From Pseudomonadota bacterium (lineage in GTDB: Bacteria; Pseudomonadota; Alphaproteobacteria; Rhizobiales; Devosiaceae): a DNA stretch of 10,514 nucleotides. Position numbers and translations under genes: made by a program. Below the pieces are notes generated by a model that made no database searches, was not told where the DNA came from, and saw nothing but the letters and a program-made list of their open reading frames with translations. The DNA is taken from NCBI GenBank assembly GCA_023436745.1, contig JAEZHZ010000213.1, positions 1 to 10,514 on the forward strand, given 5' to 3'. This document shows, one piece after another, positions 1 to 9,711 of the stretch (the first letter of the stretch is position 1; each line of letters starts with the position of its first letter).

Positions 1-4372
<4,372 letters not shown>

Positions 4373-4860
4373 TCTACATATCCCTTTGTCTCTGACCCCC
4401 GAGGGGGCGTGATGCAGTGGCGGCAAGCCGCCAGAGGTGCGGACACGGCATCGCGCGGGTCGTACAGGGTACGGCTCGAAGAGCGCTGCCGGTCAATCTA
4501 TCAGGGGAGCGGCGCTGCATCCAAATGGCCGCTCGAATTCGGGCTCCTCAAGCCCCGCCTGTCCGTTTCCGCTCACGACAAGCGGGCCAGCCGGACCAGC
4601 GTGCGCGCTTGACCGCGGAGAGCGGGGCGACGCCTCAGATAGGACAGAAATGCTGCCCTAACATTCCGGACAGTTGCACGATTCAGAGTTCCCAGCAAGC
4701 GTTTTTGGGACCAACGGCGGCAAAAAAATAGGATTTGCCCGAACTCCTACTGCGACCTGTAGGAAATGAGTCTACCGCCATGTGGCACGTGTTCCGTGTC
4801 AGTCATGCCGCGGGAGCCGCAAAACTCGTGGCGCCCCTGCTGTATTGCCTAAGCAACTAT
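4373..4860. other. Divergent intergenic region with GC-rich hairpins upstream of gltB
   Basis: No convincing gene lies here. The gltB side is rich in perfect inverted repeats: CCCCC-GA-GGGGG (4396-4407), TGGCGGC-AA-GCCGCCA (4418-4433), GAGCGGC/GCCGCTC with a 14-nt spacer (4507-4534), GGGCT/AGCCC (4541-4555), and a nested pair GTCCG/CGGAC enclosing CCGCT/AGCGG (4561-4596). Read on the minus strand they would fold as a GC-rich leader to gltB, but I recognise no riboswitch class. Further right are TCCCA/TGGGA (4690-4710 area) and TCCTAC/GTAGGA around 4745-4765. I could not settle on a gltB promoter: a minus-strand TTGACC at 4492-4497 has only a poor -10 at 19-nt spacing. The 4620-4860 stretch is more AT-rich and probably holds control sites for one or both divergent units. 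Confidence 0.5.
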
Positions 4861-4889
4861 TTGACGCGCCCAGAATAATTGTGAATACG
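4861..4889 (+). promoter_or_regulatory. Possible sigma70-type promoter for the Slam operon
   Basis: TTGACG at 4861-4866 is a good -35 match. A 17-nt spacer leads to AATACG at 4884-4889, a mediocre -10 (ATACGT with 18 nt is equivalent). Transcription would start near 4896, leaving about 78 nt of leader before the GTG start at 4975. A start there would all but exclude the upstream ATG at 4897, which agrees with the ribosome-site and signal-peptide evidence. The -10 is weak, so this is tentative. Confidence 0.35.
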
Positions 4890-4962
4890 TTGCGGAATGT
4901 CATTTGTTAATCGTCTGGGGGAAGGCCGATTTGGGCTTCAGGCGATATGGGCCGAACCGCGC

Positions 4963-4970
4963 GGGGGAAG
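4963..4970 (+). promoter_or_regulatory. Ribosome binding site that supports the GTG start at 4975
   Basis: GGGGGAAG lies 4 nt before GTG (4975-4977), with GGGGGA 6 nt away. The GTG is followed at once by a positively charged, hydrophobic signal peptide (VHRLLISGAAMLAL). The in-frame ATG at 4897 has only a poor purine run one base upstream and would put 26 polar residues in front of the signal peptide. Confidence 0.6.
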
Positions 4971-4974
4971 CGTT

Positions 4975-6447
4975 GTGCATAGGTTGTTGATTTCTGGGGC
5001 GGCGATGCTCGCGCTGACGACTGCGGGTGCTGCGCAGGGGCTGACCACTCAGGAGAAGTTCGATGCCCTCAAGGAAGCGGGCATATCCGATGGTCTTCCC
5101 GGGCAAGTGTCTCTCGACGACAACATAACCCGGGCCGAGTTTGCGAAGGTCATCCAGCGCGTCCTGGGTCTTGATCAGGGGGGAGATGCAGCAGCCACCT
5201 CACCGTCATTCAGCGACGTCCCCGACTTCGCGGGCGATTTTCTGGCCGCTTACGGTGATTTCCTGGGACTTGCCTTTGTACAGGGTGTTGACTTCAGGAC
5301 AGACCGAAACGTCACGCCGGAGGAGTTGGCGTGGATCGTGGGGCAGGTGCTGGAGCCGGGAGCCGGCGACCCAACGCGCGCCTATGTTGATCAGATACTC
5401 GGAGGTGCGGCAGCGGGCTTCTTTGGCGGCCCGGCGGGGGGAGCAATCGGAGCGGGTGGCGCTGCGCAGCTGACCGATGAGAACCGGCGCTCGCTTGCCG
5501 CCGCGATGCTCAACGTCCTGGGAGGTGACAGGGCCGTTTTTGCAGCAGCCTTTCCCGACCTTGTGGCGTATCTGCCCAGCGGCAGCGCCGAGGATCAGGC
5601 GGCGACGCTGGATTACAGCCAGTTTGCAACGCTGCTGACGGCGTATGGCCTCGACCCTGAAGTGCTGGGCGACGCAAGCGAGGAAGAGGCGATCAATCAG
5701 CTTGTGCGCAGGGTCGCCGGTCGCATTCAGACGCAGATCGAGGGGGTTGACGCGCGTATGCGTCAGATAATGGAACTCGCCGAGGCGCGGCGTCGCGAAC
5801 AGGCGGCTCAGGGTTCACAGGGTGGTACCGAGCCATCGACATCGACGGATCCGTCGGAACCTTCGCTTGAGGCTTTGCGACAGCAACTGGCCGAGAGGCA
5901 GGAGCAGCAGCGCCAGCTTCGGGAAGAGCAGCGGCAGCGTGAGCATGACGAGGCCATGAGCCGATTGCGCGACCAGATGGCCGCGCAACAGGCGGAGAAG
6001 CAGCAGTCGAAGCCCATGCCATCGATATGGCCTGCCTGGGTGGCCGCTGACAGCCGGTATGCGCCGCTGTTCGAGCCGAGGACGACGGAACTGTCGACGT
6101 TCCGTGCCAGCTATTCGGGTGAGGCCCGGGCCAGCGACGGCAATGGGAACAGTATCGCCGGCGCATTCCACGCCACGCTTGATAGCGGCTCGGTCAGCAC
6201 GATCTATCACGGGCAGATCTTCGGGCTGAACTTCACCACCGACCCCATCACGTCCAGCGGGGATTTCATCGCCAACCTGTCGTCCGGGACGTCCGTGGTC
6301 ACGTCCGGCACCAGCGCCCAGTACTCCGGTGGCGGGCTCAACGGGTATTTCTATGGGCAGGGTGCCACCGGCGTCGGCGGAACGTTCGAGCTGAGAGGCG
6401 TCAGCACTGACAATATGTATGGCGACTTCGTCGGGGTGGTGCCATGA
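4975..6447 (+). CDS. Secreted SLH-like / coiled-coil / TbpB-like barrel protein, probable Slam substrate
   Basis: 490 aa from the GTG start (516 aa from ATG 4897). A signal peptide (about 1-19, cleavage near AGA or GAA before QG) is followed by an S-layer-homology-like repeat at 27-67 (FDALKEAGISDGLPG, then ITRAEFAKVIQRVLG). A weaker second copy spans 78-127 (FSDVPDFAGDF, then TPEELAWIVGQVL). Next come a glycine-zipper-like stretch (143-163), a helical region (about 165-280), and a Gln/Arg/Glu-rich coiled coil (298-345). The C-terminal region (about 376-490) is rich in Ser, Gly and Thr, strand-like, and ends in NGYFYGQGATGVGGTFEL. That resembles the closing strands of TbpB-type beta-barrel domains found in Slam substrates. 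There is no cysteine anywhere, hence no lipobox: the product should be soluble or held on the surface non-covalently. It overlaps the slam gene by 4 bases, which implies coupled translation. SLH modules usually bind cell-wall polymers; the ligand here is unknown. The domain calls are by eye. Confidence 0.75.
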   Translation: MHRLLISGAAMLALTTAGAAQGLTTQEKFDALKEAGISDGLPGQVSLDDNITRAEFAKVIQRVLGLDQGGDAAATSPSFSDVPDFAGDFLAAYGDFLGLAFVQGVDFRTDRNVTPEELAWIVGQVLEPGAGDPTRAYVDQILGGAAAGFFGGPAGGAIGAGGAAQLTDENRRSLAAAMLNVLGGDRAVFAAAFPDLVAYLPSGSAEDQAATLDYSQFATLLTAYGLDPEVLGDASEEEAINQLVRRVAGRIQTQIEGVDARMRQIMELAEARRREQAAQGSQGGTEPSTSTDPSEPSLEALRQQLAERQEQQRQLREEQRQREHDEAMSRLRDQMAAQQAEKQQSKPMPSIWPAWVAADSRYAPLFEPRTTELSTFRASYSGEARASDGNGNSIAGAFHATLDSGSVSTIYHGQIFGLNFTTDPITSSGDFIANLSSGTSVVTSGTSAQYSGGGLNGYFYGQGATGVGGTFELRGVSTDNMYGDFVGVVP

Positions 6448-7811
6448 GGGTGCGCCTTGTTGCCATGGCCGCGCTGTCCGGCGCCGCCATGTCGGTGTCC
6501 GTCCCTCTGCTCGCGCAGGAGACGGCGAGGATTGCCAACGGCACTGCGGCCTATGAGTATGCCGATGCCCTGATGGCGCAAGGGCAGCCGGAGCTGGCCT
6601 GCGTGTTCGTCGAAGAGGTCTATGGTCTCGACACGCAGGACGTCGGCGCCCTGTCGCGGCTGGCTGGCTGCATGCTCCTGCTGGGTGATCCCACCGAAAG
6701 CCGTGGATTCATCGATCGCGCTCTCGCTCTCGAGCCCGACAACGAGACGCTCCTCCAGCAGGCGCGAATGATCGAGGTGGCAGAGGGGCTGCTGGAGGTC
6801 GGGGAAAAGGCCCGCCAGCTTCAGGCCAGCGAGGCAGAACTGGCTGCAATCAACGTGGTCCCTCCTCCGCCCGCCCGAGCCGCGAGCCGGGCTGCACCGG
6901 TGGTGGCCGAGCCGGCGGTCGTCGAGCCCGAACTGCCAGGCCCGCTGAGCTCCGGCCGGGTCGCGCTCAGTCGCGTCTACGACAGCAATGTCAGTGGAGG
7001 CGTCTATCACGACACCATCACCGCGTGGGGCCTGCCGTTCATCGTCGATCCCGCATCCAAGGCGACGGCCGACTGGGCCACACGGCTCAGTGCCGATGGC
7101 AGCGTCATCGTCCCGCTGGACTGGGAGAACGCGCTCGAGATCGGCGGCGGTATCGGGGTCACCATCCATGATGCGCAGCGCAGTTACGACAGGGTGGGCG
7201 CGGCCCTCAGCGCGAGCTGGATCCTTGGCACGAATGTAACCGGCGGGCGCGTCCGGGCCCATGGCGAACTCGACTGGGTCGGCGGGCTCTTCGAACAGTT
7301 CGCCACCGGCGTCGAGGTGAGTGGGCATCAGCAGCTGGTGCCCGGAACGACGCTTGTCGGCCTTGTCGACGTGACGCGGCGCAACAATGCCAACCAGGCG
7401 GAACAGGGTTGGGCCATCCGGAGCCAGGCCGGTATTCGGCACGTGATCGCGGATGGGCTCACACTCAGCGCCAATCTGGTCGCCGAACGCGTTGGCGTTG
7501 AAAGCTCTGCCCGATCCTACTGGAAGCTCGGGCCCGAGGTGATGGTCAGCGCCGCGCTCACCGACAGCCTTGGGCTCAGCCTGAGCGGCGGGGTGGACTT
7601 CGTCGGTTTTGACGATGGCCTTGCGATGTTCACCGATTCCCGAAGGGATGTGCGCTACAGGCTCGGCGCGCAGTTGGAGCTATCGCTGTCGGATCTTGCC
7701 GAAGGCCTTGCCGTGCAGGCGAGCTACAATTTCTCTCACCAGCAATCCAACCATGACCTGTTCGACAACAACCGGCACGTGGTGGGGGTGGGCCTGAGCT
7801 ACAGGTTCTGA
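6444..7811 (+). CDS. slam: Slam-like outer-membrane translocator (TPR + DUF560-type barrel)
   Basis: 455 aa, close to the usual Slam length. The start ATG lies in the ATGA overlap with the upstream stop. A signal peptide (about 1-25, LLAQE cleavage) is followed by a TPR-like periplasmic helical domain (about 30-116) that includes an FIDRALALEPDN repeat. A Pro/Ala-rich linker (about 133-165) leads to a C-terminal beta barrel (about 170-455) with amphipathic strands. The barrel opens with LSRVYDSNVSGG (Y179-D-S-N182), the hallmark found near the first strand of DUF560/Slam barrels. It ends in LSYRF, whose terminal Phe is the usual signal for the BAM complex. Family knowledge: Slam proteins move TbpB-like cargo across the outer membrane (type XI secretion), and the TPR domain assists. 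Inference: the cargo here is the overlapping upstream gene. No TonB-dependent receptor, the common partner of metal-acquisition Slam clusters, is in view. A less specific reading is a generic TPR-barrel protein. Confidence 0.8.
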   Translation: MRVRLVAMAALSGAAMSVSVPLLAQETARIANGTAAYEYADALMAQGQPELACVFVEEVYGLDTQDVGALSRLAGCMLLLGDPTESRGFIDRALALEPDNETLLQQARMIEVAEGLLEVGEKARQLQASEAELAAINVVPPPPARAASRAAPVVAEPAVVEPELPGPLSSGRVALSRVYDSNVSGGVYHDTITAWGLPFIVDPASKATADWATRLSADGSVIVPLDWENALEIGGGIGVTIHDAQRSYDRVGAALSASWILGTNVTGGRVRAHGELDWVGGLFEQFATGVEVSGHQQLVPGTTLVGLVDVTRRNNANQAEQGWAIRSQAGIRHVIADGLTLSANLVAERVGVESSARSYWKLGPEVMVSAALTDSLGLSLSGGVDFVGFDDGLAMFTDSRRDVRYRLGAQLELSLSDLAEGLAVQASYNFSHQQSNHDLFDNNRHVVGVGLSYRF

Positions 7812-7824
7812 TCGGGCAAAAAAG

Positions 7825-7854
7825 AAGGGCACGGCGATGATGCCGCGCCCCTTT
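7825..7854. terminator. Intrinsic, probably bidirectional terminator between slam and hsp20
   Basis: GGGCaCGGC (7827-7835), loop GATGAT, then GCCGcGCCC (7842-7850): a 9-bp stem with one mismatch. It is flanked by an A-rich run (7818-7826) on the left and CTTTC on the right, so a U-rich tail is produced mainly for minus-strand transcripts and a shorter one for plus-strand transcripts. It lies 13 bp after the slam stop and 38 bp beyond the hsp20 stop, as expected for two convergent genes. Confidence 0.7.
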
Positions 7855-7892
7855 CACGTTCGGGGAAGCCCGTAGGCGTCCATGCCGGCCGG

Positions 7893-8351
7893 TCAGTTGA
7901 CCGACTTGTCCTCCAGGGTCGGCTGGGCGGCGCTGTTGATCTGGATGGTGCGCGGCTTCTTGCTCTCGGGCAGTTCGCGCTTCAGATCGATGTGAAGCAG
8001 GCCGTTCTCCAGGTTGGCGCCCTGTACCTCGACATAGTCGGCAAGCTGGAAACGCAGTTCGAAGGCGCGTTCGGCGATGCCGCGATGGAGGAACTCACGG
8101 GGCTTGTCGCCCTGCTCGGCGGCCTTGGCGCCCTTGACGACGAGGCTGTTCTCCTTGCTCTCGATGGCGATGTCGCCCTCGGTAAAGCCGGCGACGGCAA
8201 TCGAAATCCGGTAGGCGTCCTCGCCGGTCCGCTCGATGTTGTAGGGCGGATAGGTCTTGGCTTCCTGGCCAACCAGCGAATCGAGGCGGTTGAACAGACG
8301 GTCGTAGCCGACGGTGGAACGATAGAGGGGGGTGAAATCAAAGGTCTGCAT
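7893..8351 (-). CDS. ibpA: Small heat-shock protein of the Hsp20 / IbpA class
   Basis: 152 aa ATP-independent holdase that binds unfolding proteins in the cytoplasm and passes them to the DnaK/ClpB refolding machinery. The N-terminus MQTFDFTPLYRSTVGYDRLF matches the IbpA-type start. The alpha-crystallin domain runs from about 33 (YPPYNIE) to 127, with IAVAGF, GIAERAFELRFQL and the signature GANLENGLLHIDL (A112, G117-L118). A C-terminal I136-Q-I138 motif can dock into neighbouring subunits. I chose ATG 8351 because family members begin here and AGGAG (8366-8362) lies 10 nt upstream. ATG 8360 (three extra residues, MCQ) is possible but sits only one base from AGGAG. The frame stays open upstream to 8774, but that part covers the leader and promoter. 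Control is probably by heat, through the RpoH-like promoter and the ROSE-like leader. Confidence 0.95.
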   Translation of the reverse strand: MQTFDFTPLYRSTVGYDRLFNRLDSLVGQEAKTYPPYNIERTGEDAYRISIAVAGFTEGDIAIESKENSLVVKGAKAAEQGDKPREFLHRGIAERAFELRFQLADYVEVQGANLENGLLHIDLKRELPESKKPRTIQINSAAQPTLEDKSVN

Positions 8352-8361
8352 CTGGCACATT

Positions 8362-8440
8362 CTCCTGTGAGCAACGTGAATGCCTGCCCGGTCGCTGTCC
8401 CAAACCCCCGGTGTGGCGGGCCCGTGACGACTGGCAGGGT
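8362..8440 (-). promoter_or_regulatory. ROSE-like RNA thermometer in the hsp20 leader
   Basis: In the minus-strand transcript, UUGCU (8374-8370), loop CAC, then the Shine-Dalgarno AGGAG (8366-8362) form a small hairpin with pairs U-G, U-A, G-G, C-G and U-A. The G opposite G within UUGCU/AGGAG is the hallmark of ROSE thermometers, which hide the ribosome site of rhizobial small heat-shock genes until heat melts the weak helix. Upstream, CCUGCC (8438-8433) can pair with GGCAGG (8388-8383), stacked on GUCG (8431-8428) with CGAC (8394-8391). Inside lies CCCG-CCACAC-CGGG (8420-8407). This nested, multi-hairpin layout also fits ROSE elements. Base pairing was worked out by hand; no energy calculation was done. 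Confidence 0.75.
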
Positions 8441-8466
8441 CCCCGGTTATCCGGCGGACATGCATG

Positions 8467-8495
8467 ATATCGGCAAGCGGAAATGCGGTTTCAAG
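8467..8495 (-). promoter_or_regulatory. RpoH (sigma32)-type heat-shock promoter of hsp20
   Basis: On the minus strand, CTTGAAA (8495-8489), a 15-nt spacer, then CCGATAT (8473-8467). The heat-shock sigma consensus is CTTGAAA, 11-16 nt, CCCCATNT; the -35 is exact and the -10 differs from CCCATAT at one base. The start point would be near 8459, giving a leader of about 108 nt that contains the whole ROSE-like element. Confidence 0.75.
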
Positions 8496-8504
8496 ACCCC
8501 GGGA

Positions 8505-8530
8505 TGAACGCGGATGAACCGAATCTGAAC
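8505..8530. repeat. Three TGAAC direct repeats at helical spacing (possible operator)
   Basis: TGAAC occurs at 8505-8509, 8515-8519 and 8526-8530, with starts 10 and 11 bp apart, so all three lie on one face of the helix. The first two are part of a longer repeat, GGATGAACG/CGGATGAACC. A fourth copy in the opposite orientation (GTTCA) is at 8547-8551. Phased tandem repeats of this type are typical of OmpR-family response-regulator sites, but I cannot name the regulator. They sit upstream of both the hsp20 promoter and the candidate small RNA. Confidence 0.5.
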
Positions 8531-8575
8531 GGGTTCTTGCGGCGAGGTTCAGGTCGCCGGCGCCATAGTGGGCGC

Positions 8576-8684
8576 AGGTGTCGAGGGTGACCTCCCACCG
8601 TCCACGCGGCTCCACACACCGCCCCCCGCACGGGGCCGCGCGACTTTCCAGGCCGGCATCCCCGCAACGGGATGCCGGCTTTTG
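8576..8684 (+). ncRNA. Candidate small RNA with anti-Shine-Dalgarno loop
   Basis: No protein explains this stretch, yet it carries ordered hairpins ending in a strong intrinsic terminator. Hairpin 1 is GGTG-ACCTCC-CACC (8586-8599), whose loop is complementary to a ribosome binding site. Next is CGCGGC (8605-8610) with GCCGCG (8635-8640), able to enclose CCCC-GCAC-GGGG. The last is the terminator at 8652-8683. A weak -10-like CATAGT lies at 8564-8569, which would set the 5' end near 8576; that end is uncertain. Alphaproteobacterial small RNAs with CCUCC-type loops that block translation of targets are known, and this has the same general layout. The alternative is a leader or attenuator of the hydrolase gene, which starts 47 bp after the T-run. 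I recognise no named RNA family. Confidence 0.4.
8652..8683 (+). terminator. Strong intrinsic terminator upstream of the hydrolase gene
   Basis: A perfect 11-bp stem, GCCGGCATCCC (8652-8662) with GGGATGCCGGC (8669-8679), loop CGCAAC, followed by TTTT (8680-8683). The T-run is on the plus strand, so it ends something transcribed left to right. No plus-strand gene precedes it, since hsp20 points away. This is the main reason to propose an RNA gene or leader transcript here. Confidence 0.8.
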
Positions 8685-8730
8685 CGTTTCCGCGAGGCGG
8701 GTTAGAAGAAGGTGAACGGGACCCACGCCC

Positions 8731-9708
8731 ATGACCGCCATCGTCGACCCCGAAGGACCGAGCCTCGCTTCCATCCCCTCGAACCCGGTGCCCGAGGGCG
8801 CCAGGGTGGGGTGGTTTCACGCCCAGGACCGGGTGCGGCTGCGCTACGCGCTGTTCCCCCGCAAGCGGGGCCTGTCGCACCGGGGCACCATCTGCCTCGT
8901 GCAGGGCCGCACCGAGTTCATCGAGAAGTACTTCGAGACCATCGAGGACTTCCGCGACCGCGGCTTTGCGGTGGCGACCTTCGACTGGCGCGGCCAGGGT
9001 GGCTCGGAGCGCCTGATCGGCAACAAGCGGCTCGGCTATGTCGATCACTTCAGCGACTATCTGGGCGACCTCAAGAGCTTTCACACCGAGATCCTGCTGC
9101 CGGAATGCCCGCCGCCGTTCTACCTCGTCGGGCATTCGATGGGTGGGCTGGTGTCGCTGTTCGCGGCGGCCAGCGAGCGCACCATGTTCGAGCGGGTGTT
9201 CCTGTCCTCCCCCATGGTGGCGCTCGAGGGCCAGCCCCTCAGCATGGCAGGGATGGCCCGGGTGGCGAATGTGCTGAGCTTTCTCGGGCTCGGCCAGTTG
9301 CCGGTGCAGCGGCGGGCGGACAAGCCGCCCTCGGCGGAGACATTCGAGGGCAATCCGCACACCCGGGACCGGCGGCGCTTCCTGCGCGCGCTGGCGGTGA
9401 TCGAGGGGCGGCCGGATCTCGAGATCACGGCGCCGACCATTCGCTGGGCGGGTGCCGCGATGGGGGCGATGGCCGAGGTGGCGACGGACCGGTTTCCGCC
9501 GCGCATCCAGGTGCCGCTGCTGATCCTGGCGGCGGCGCGGGATTCAGTTGTATCGACGCCGGCCACCGAGGTGCTGGGCCTCAGGCTGAGGACCGGGCGA
9601 CATGTGGTGATCCCGGGGGCGCAACACGAGCTCTTCATGGAGACCGACACGATCCGCGGCCAGGTGCTGGCCGCCTTCGACGCCTTCATCACGGATCAGA
9701 CGCAGTAG
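8731..9708 (+). CDS. Alpha/beta hydrolase, PldB/lysophospholipase-like (Hydrolase_4 type)
   Basis: 325 aa serine hydrolase of the family that includes lysophospholipase L2 and monoacylglycerol lipases. FDWRGQGGSER (about 90-100) resembles the conserved FDxRGxGxS segment before the nucleophile. GHSMGG carries the nucleophile Ser136. D271 (in LILAAARDSVVST) and H299 (in GAQHELF) complete a plausible catalytic triad in the right order and spacing. There is no signal peptide or membrane segment, so it should be cytoplasmic. A lipid ester substrate is likely, but the sequence cannot fix it. The ribosome site is weak: only ACGGGA some 12 nt upstream, and AAGG about 20 nt upstream. It is preceded by the terminator at 8652-8683 and meets hisN tail to tail with a 3-bp gap. 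No metabolic link to its neighbours is evident. Confidence 0.9.
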   Translation: MTAIVDPEGPSLASIPSNPVPEGARVGWFHAQDRVRLRYALFPRKRGLSHRGTICLVQGRTEFIEKYFETIEDFRDRGFAVATFDWRGQGGSERLIGNKRLGYVDHFSDYLGDLKSFHTEILLPECPPPFYLVGHSMGGLVSLFAAASERTMFERVFLSSPMVALEGQPLSMAGMARVANVLSFLGLGQLPVQRRADKPPSAETFEGNPHTRDRRRFLRALAVIEGRPDLEITAPTIRWAGAAMGAMAEVATDRFPPRIQVPLLILAAARDSVVSTPATEVLGLRLRTGRHVVIPGAQHELFMETDTIRGQVLAAFDAFITDQTQ

Positions 9709-9711
9709 GCG

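Noticed and set aside
4745..4765. A TCCTAC/GTAGGA inverted repeat as a terminator.
   Set aside because: Only 6 bp of stem, no T-run on either side, and no gene end nearby. It may be a protein-binding site, but nothing supports a specific one.
4782..4798. A sigma54-like element TGGCACGTGTTCCGTG.
   Set aside because: The -24 half (TGGCAC) is good, but the GC required 10 nt after the GG is GT and the TTGC half is absent.
6351..7442. A minus-strand open frame of 363 codons opposite the end of the substrate gene and most of slam.
   Set aside because: It is a GC-bias shadow. The plus strand there reads as two overlapping genes with signal peptides and recognisable domains, and the antisense product shows no domain and no ribosome site.
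7992..8507. A 171-codon plus-strand frame across hsp20 and its leader.
   Set aside because: It is antisense to a well-supported Hsp20 gene and crosses the thermometer and promoter, with no recognisable domain.
8589..8720. A 43-codon plus-strand frame starting at GTG 8589 within the candidate small RNA.
   Set aside because: It has no ribosome site at a usable distance, runs through the terminator hairpin, and shows no amino-acid bias convincing enough for a leader peptide.
8352..8774. An N-terminal extension of Hsp20 up to a 293-residue protein.
   Set aside because: The extra stretch covers the RpoH-type promoter and the ROSE-like leader, has no family similarity, and the IbpA-type N-terminus begins at 8351.
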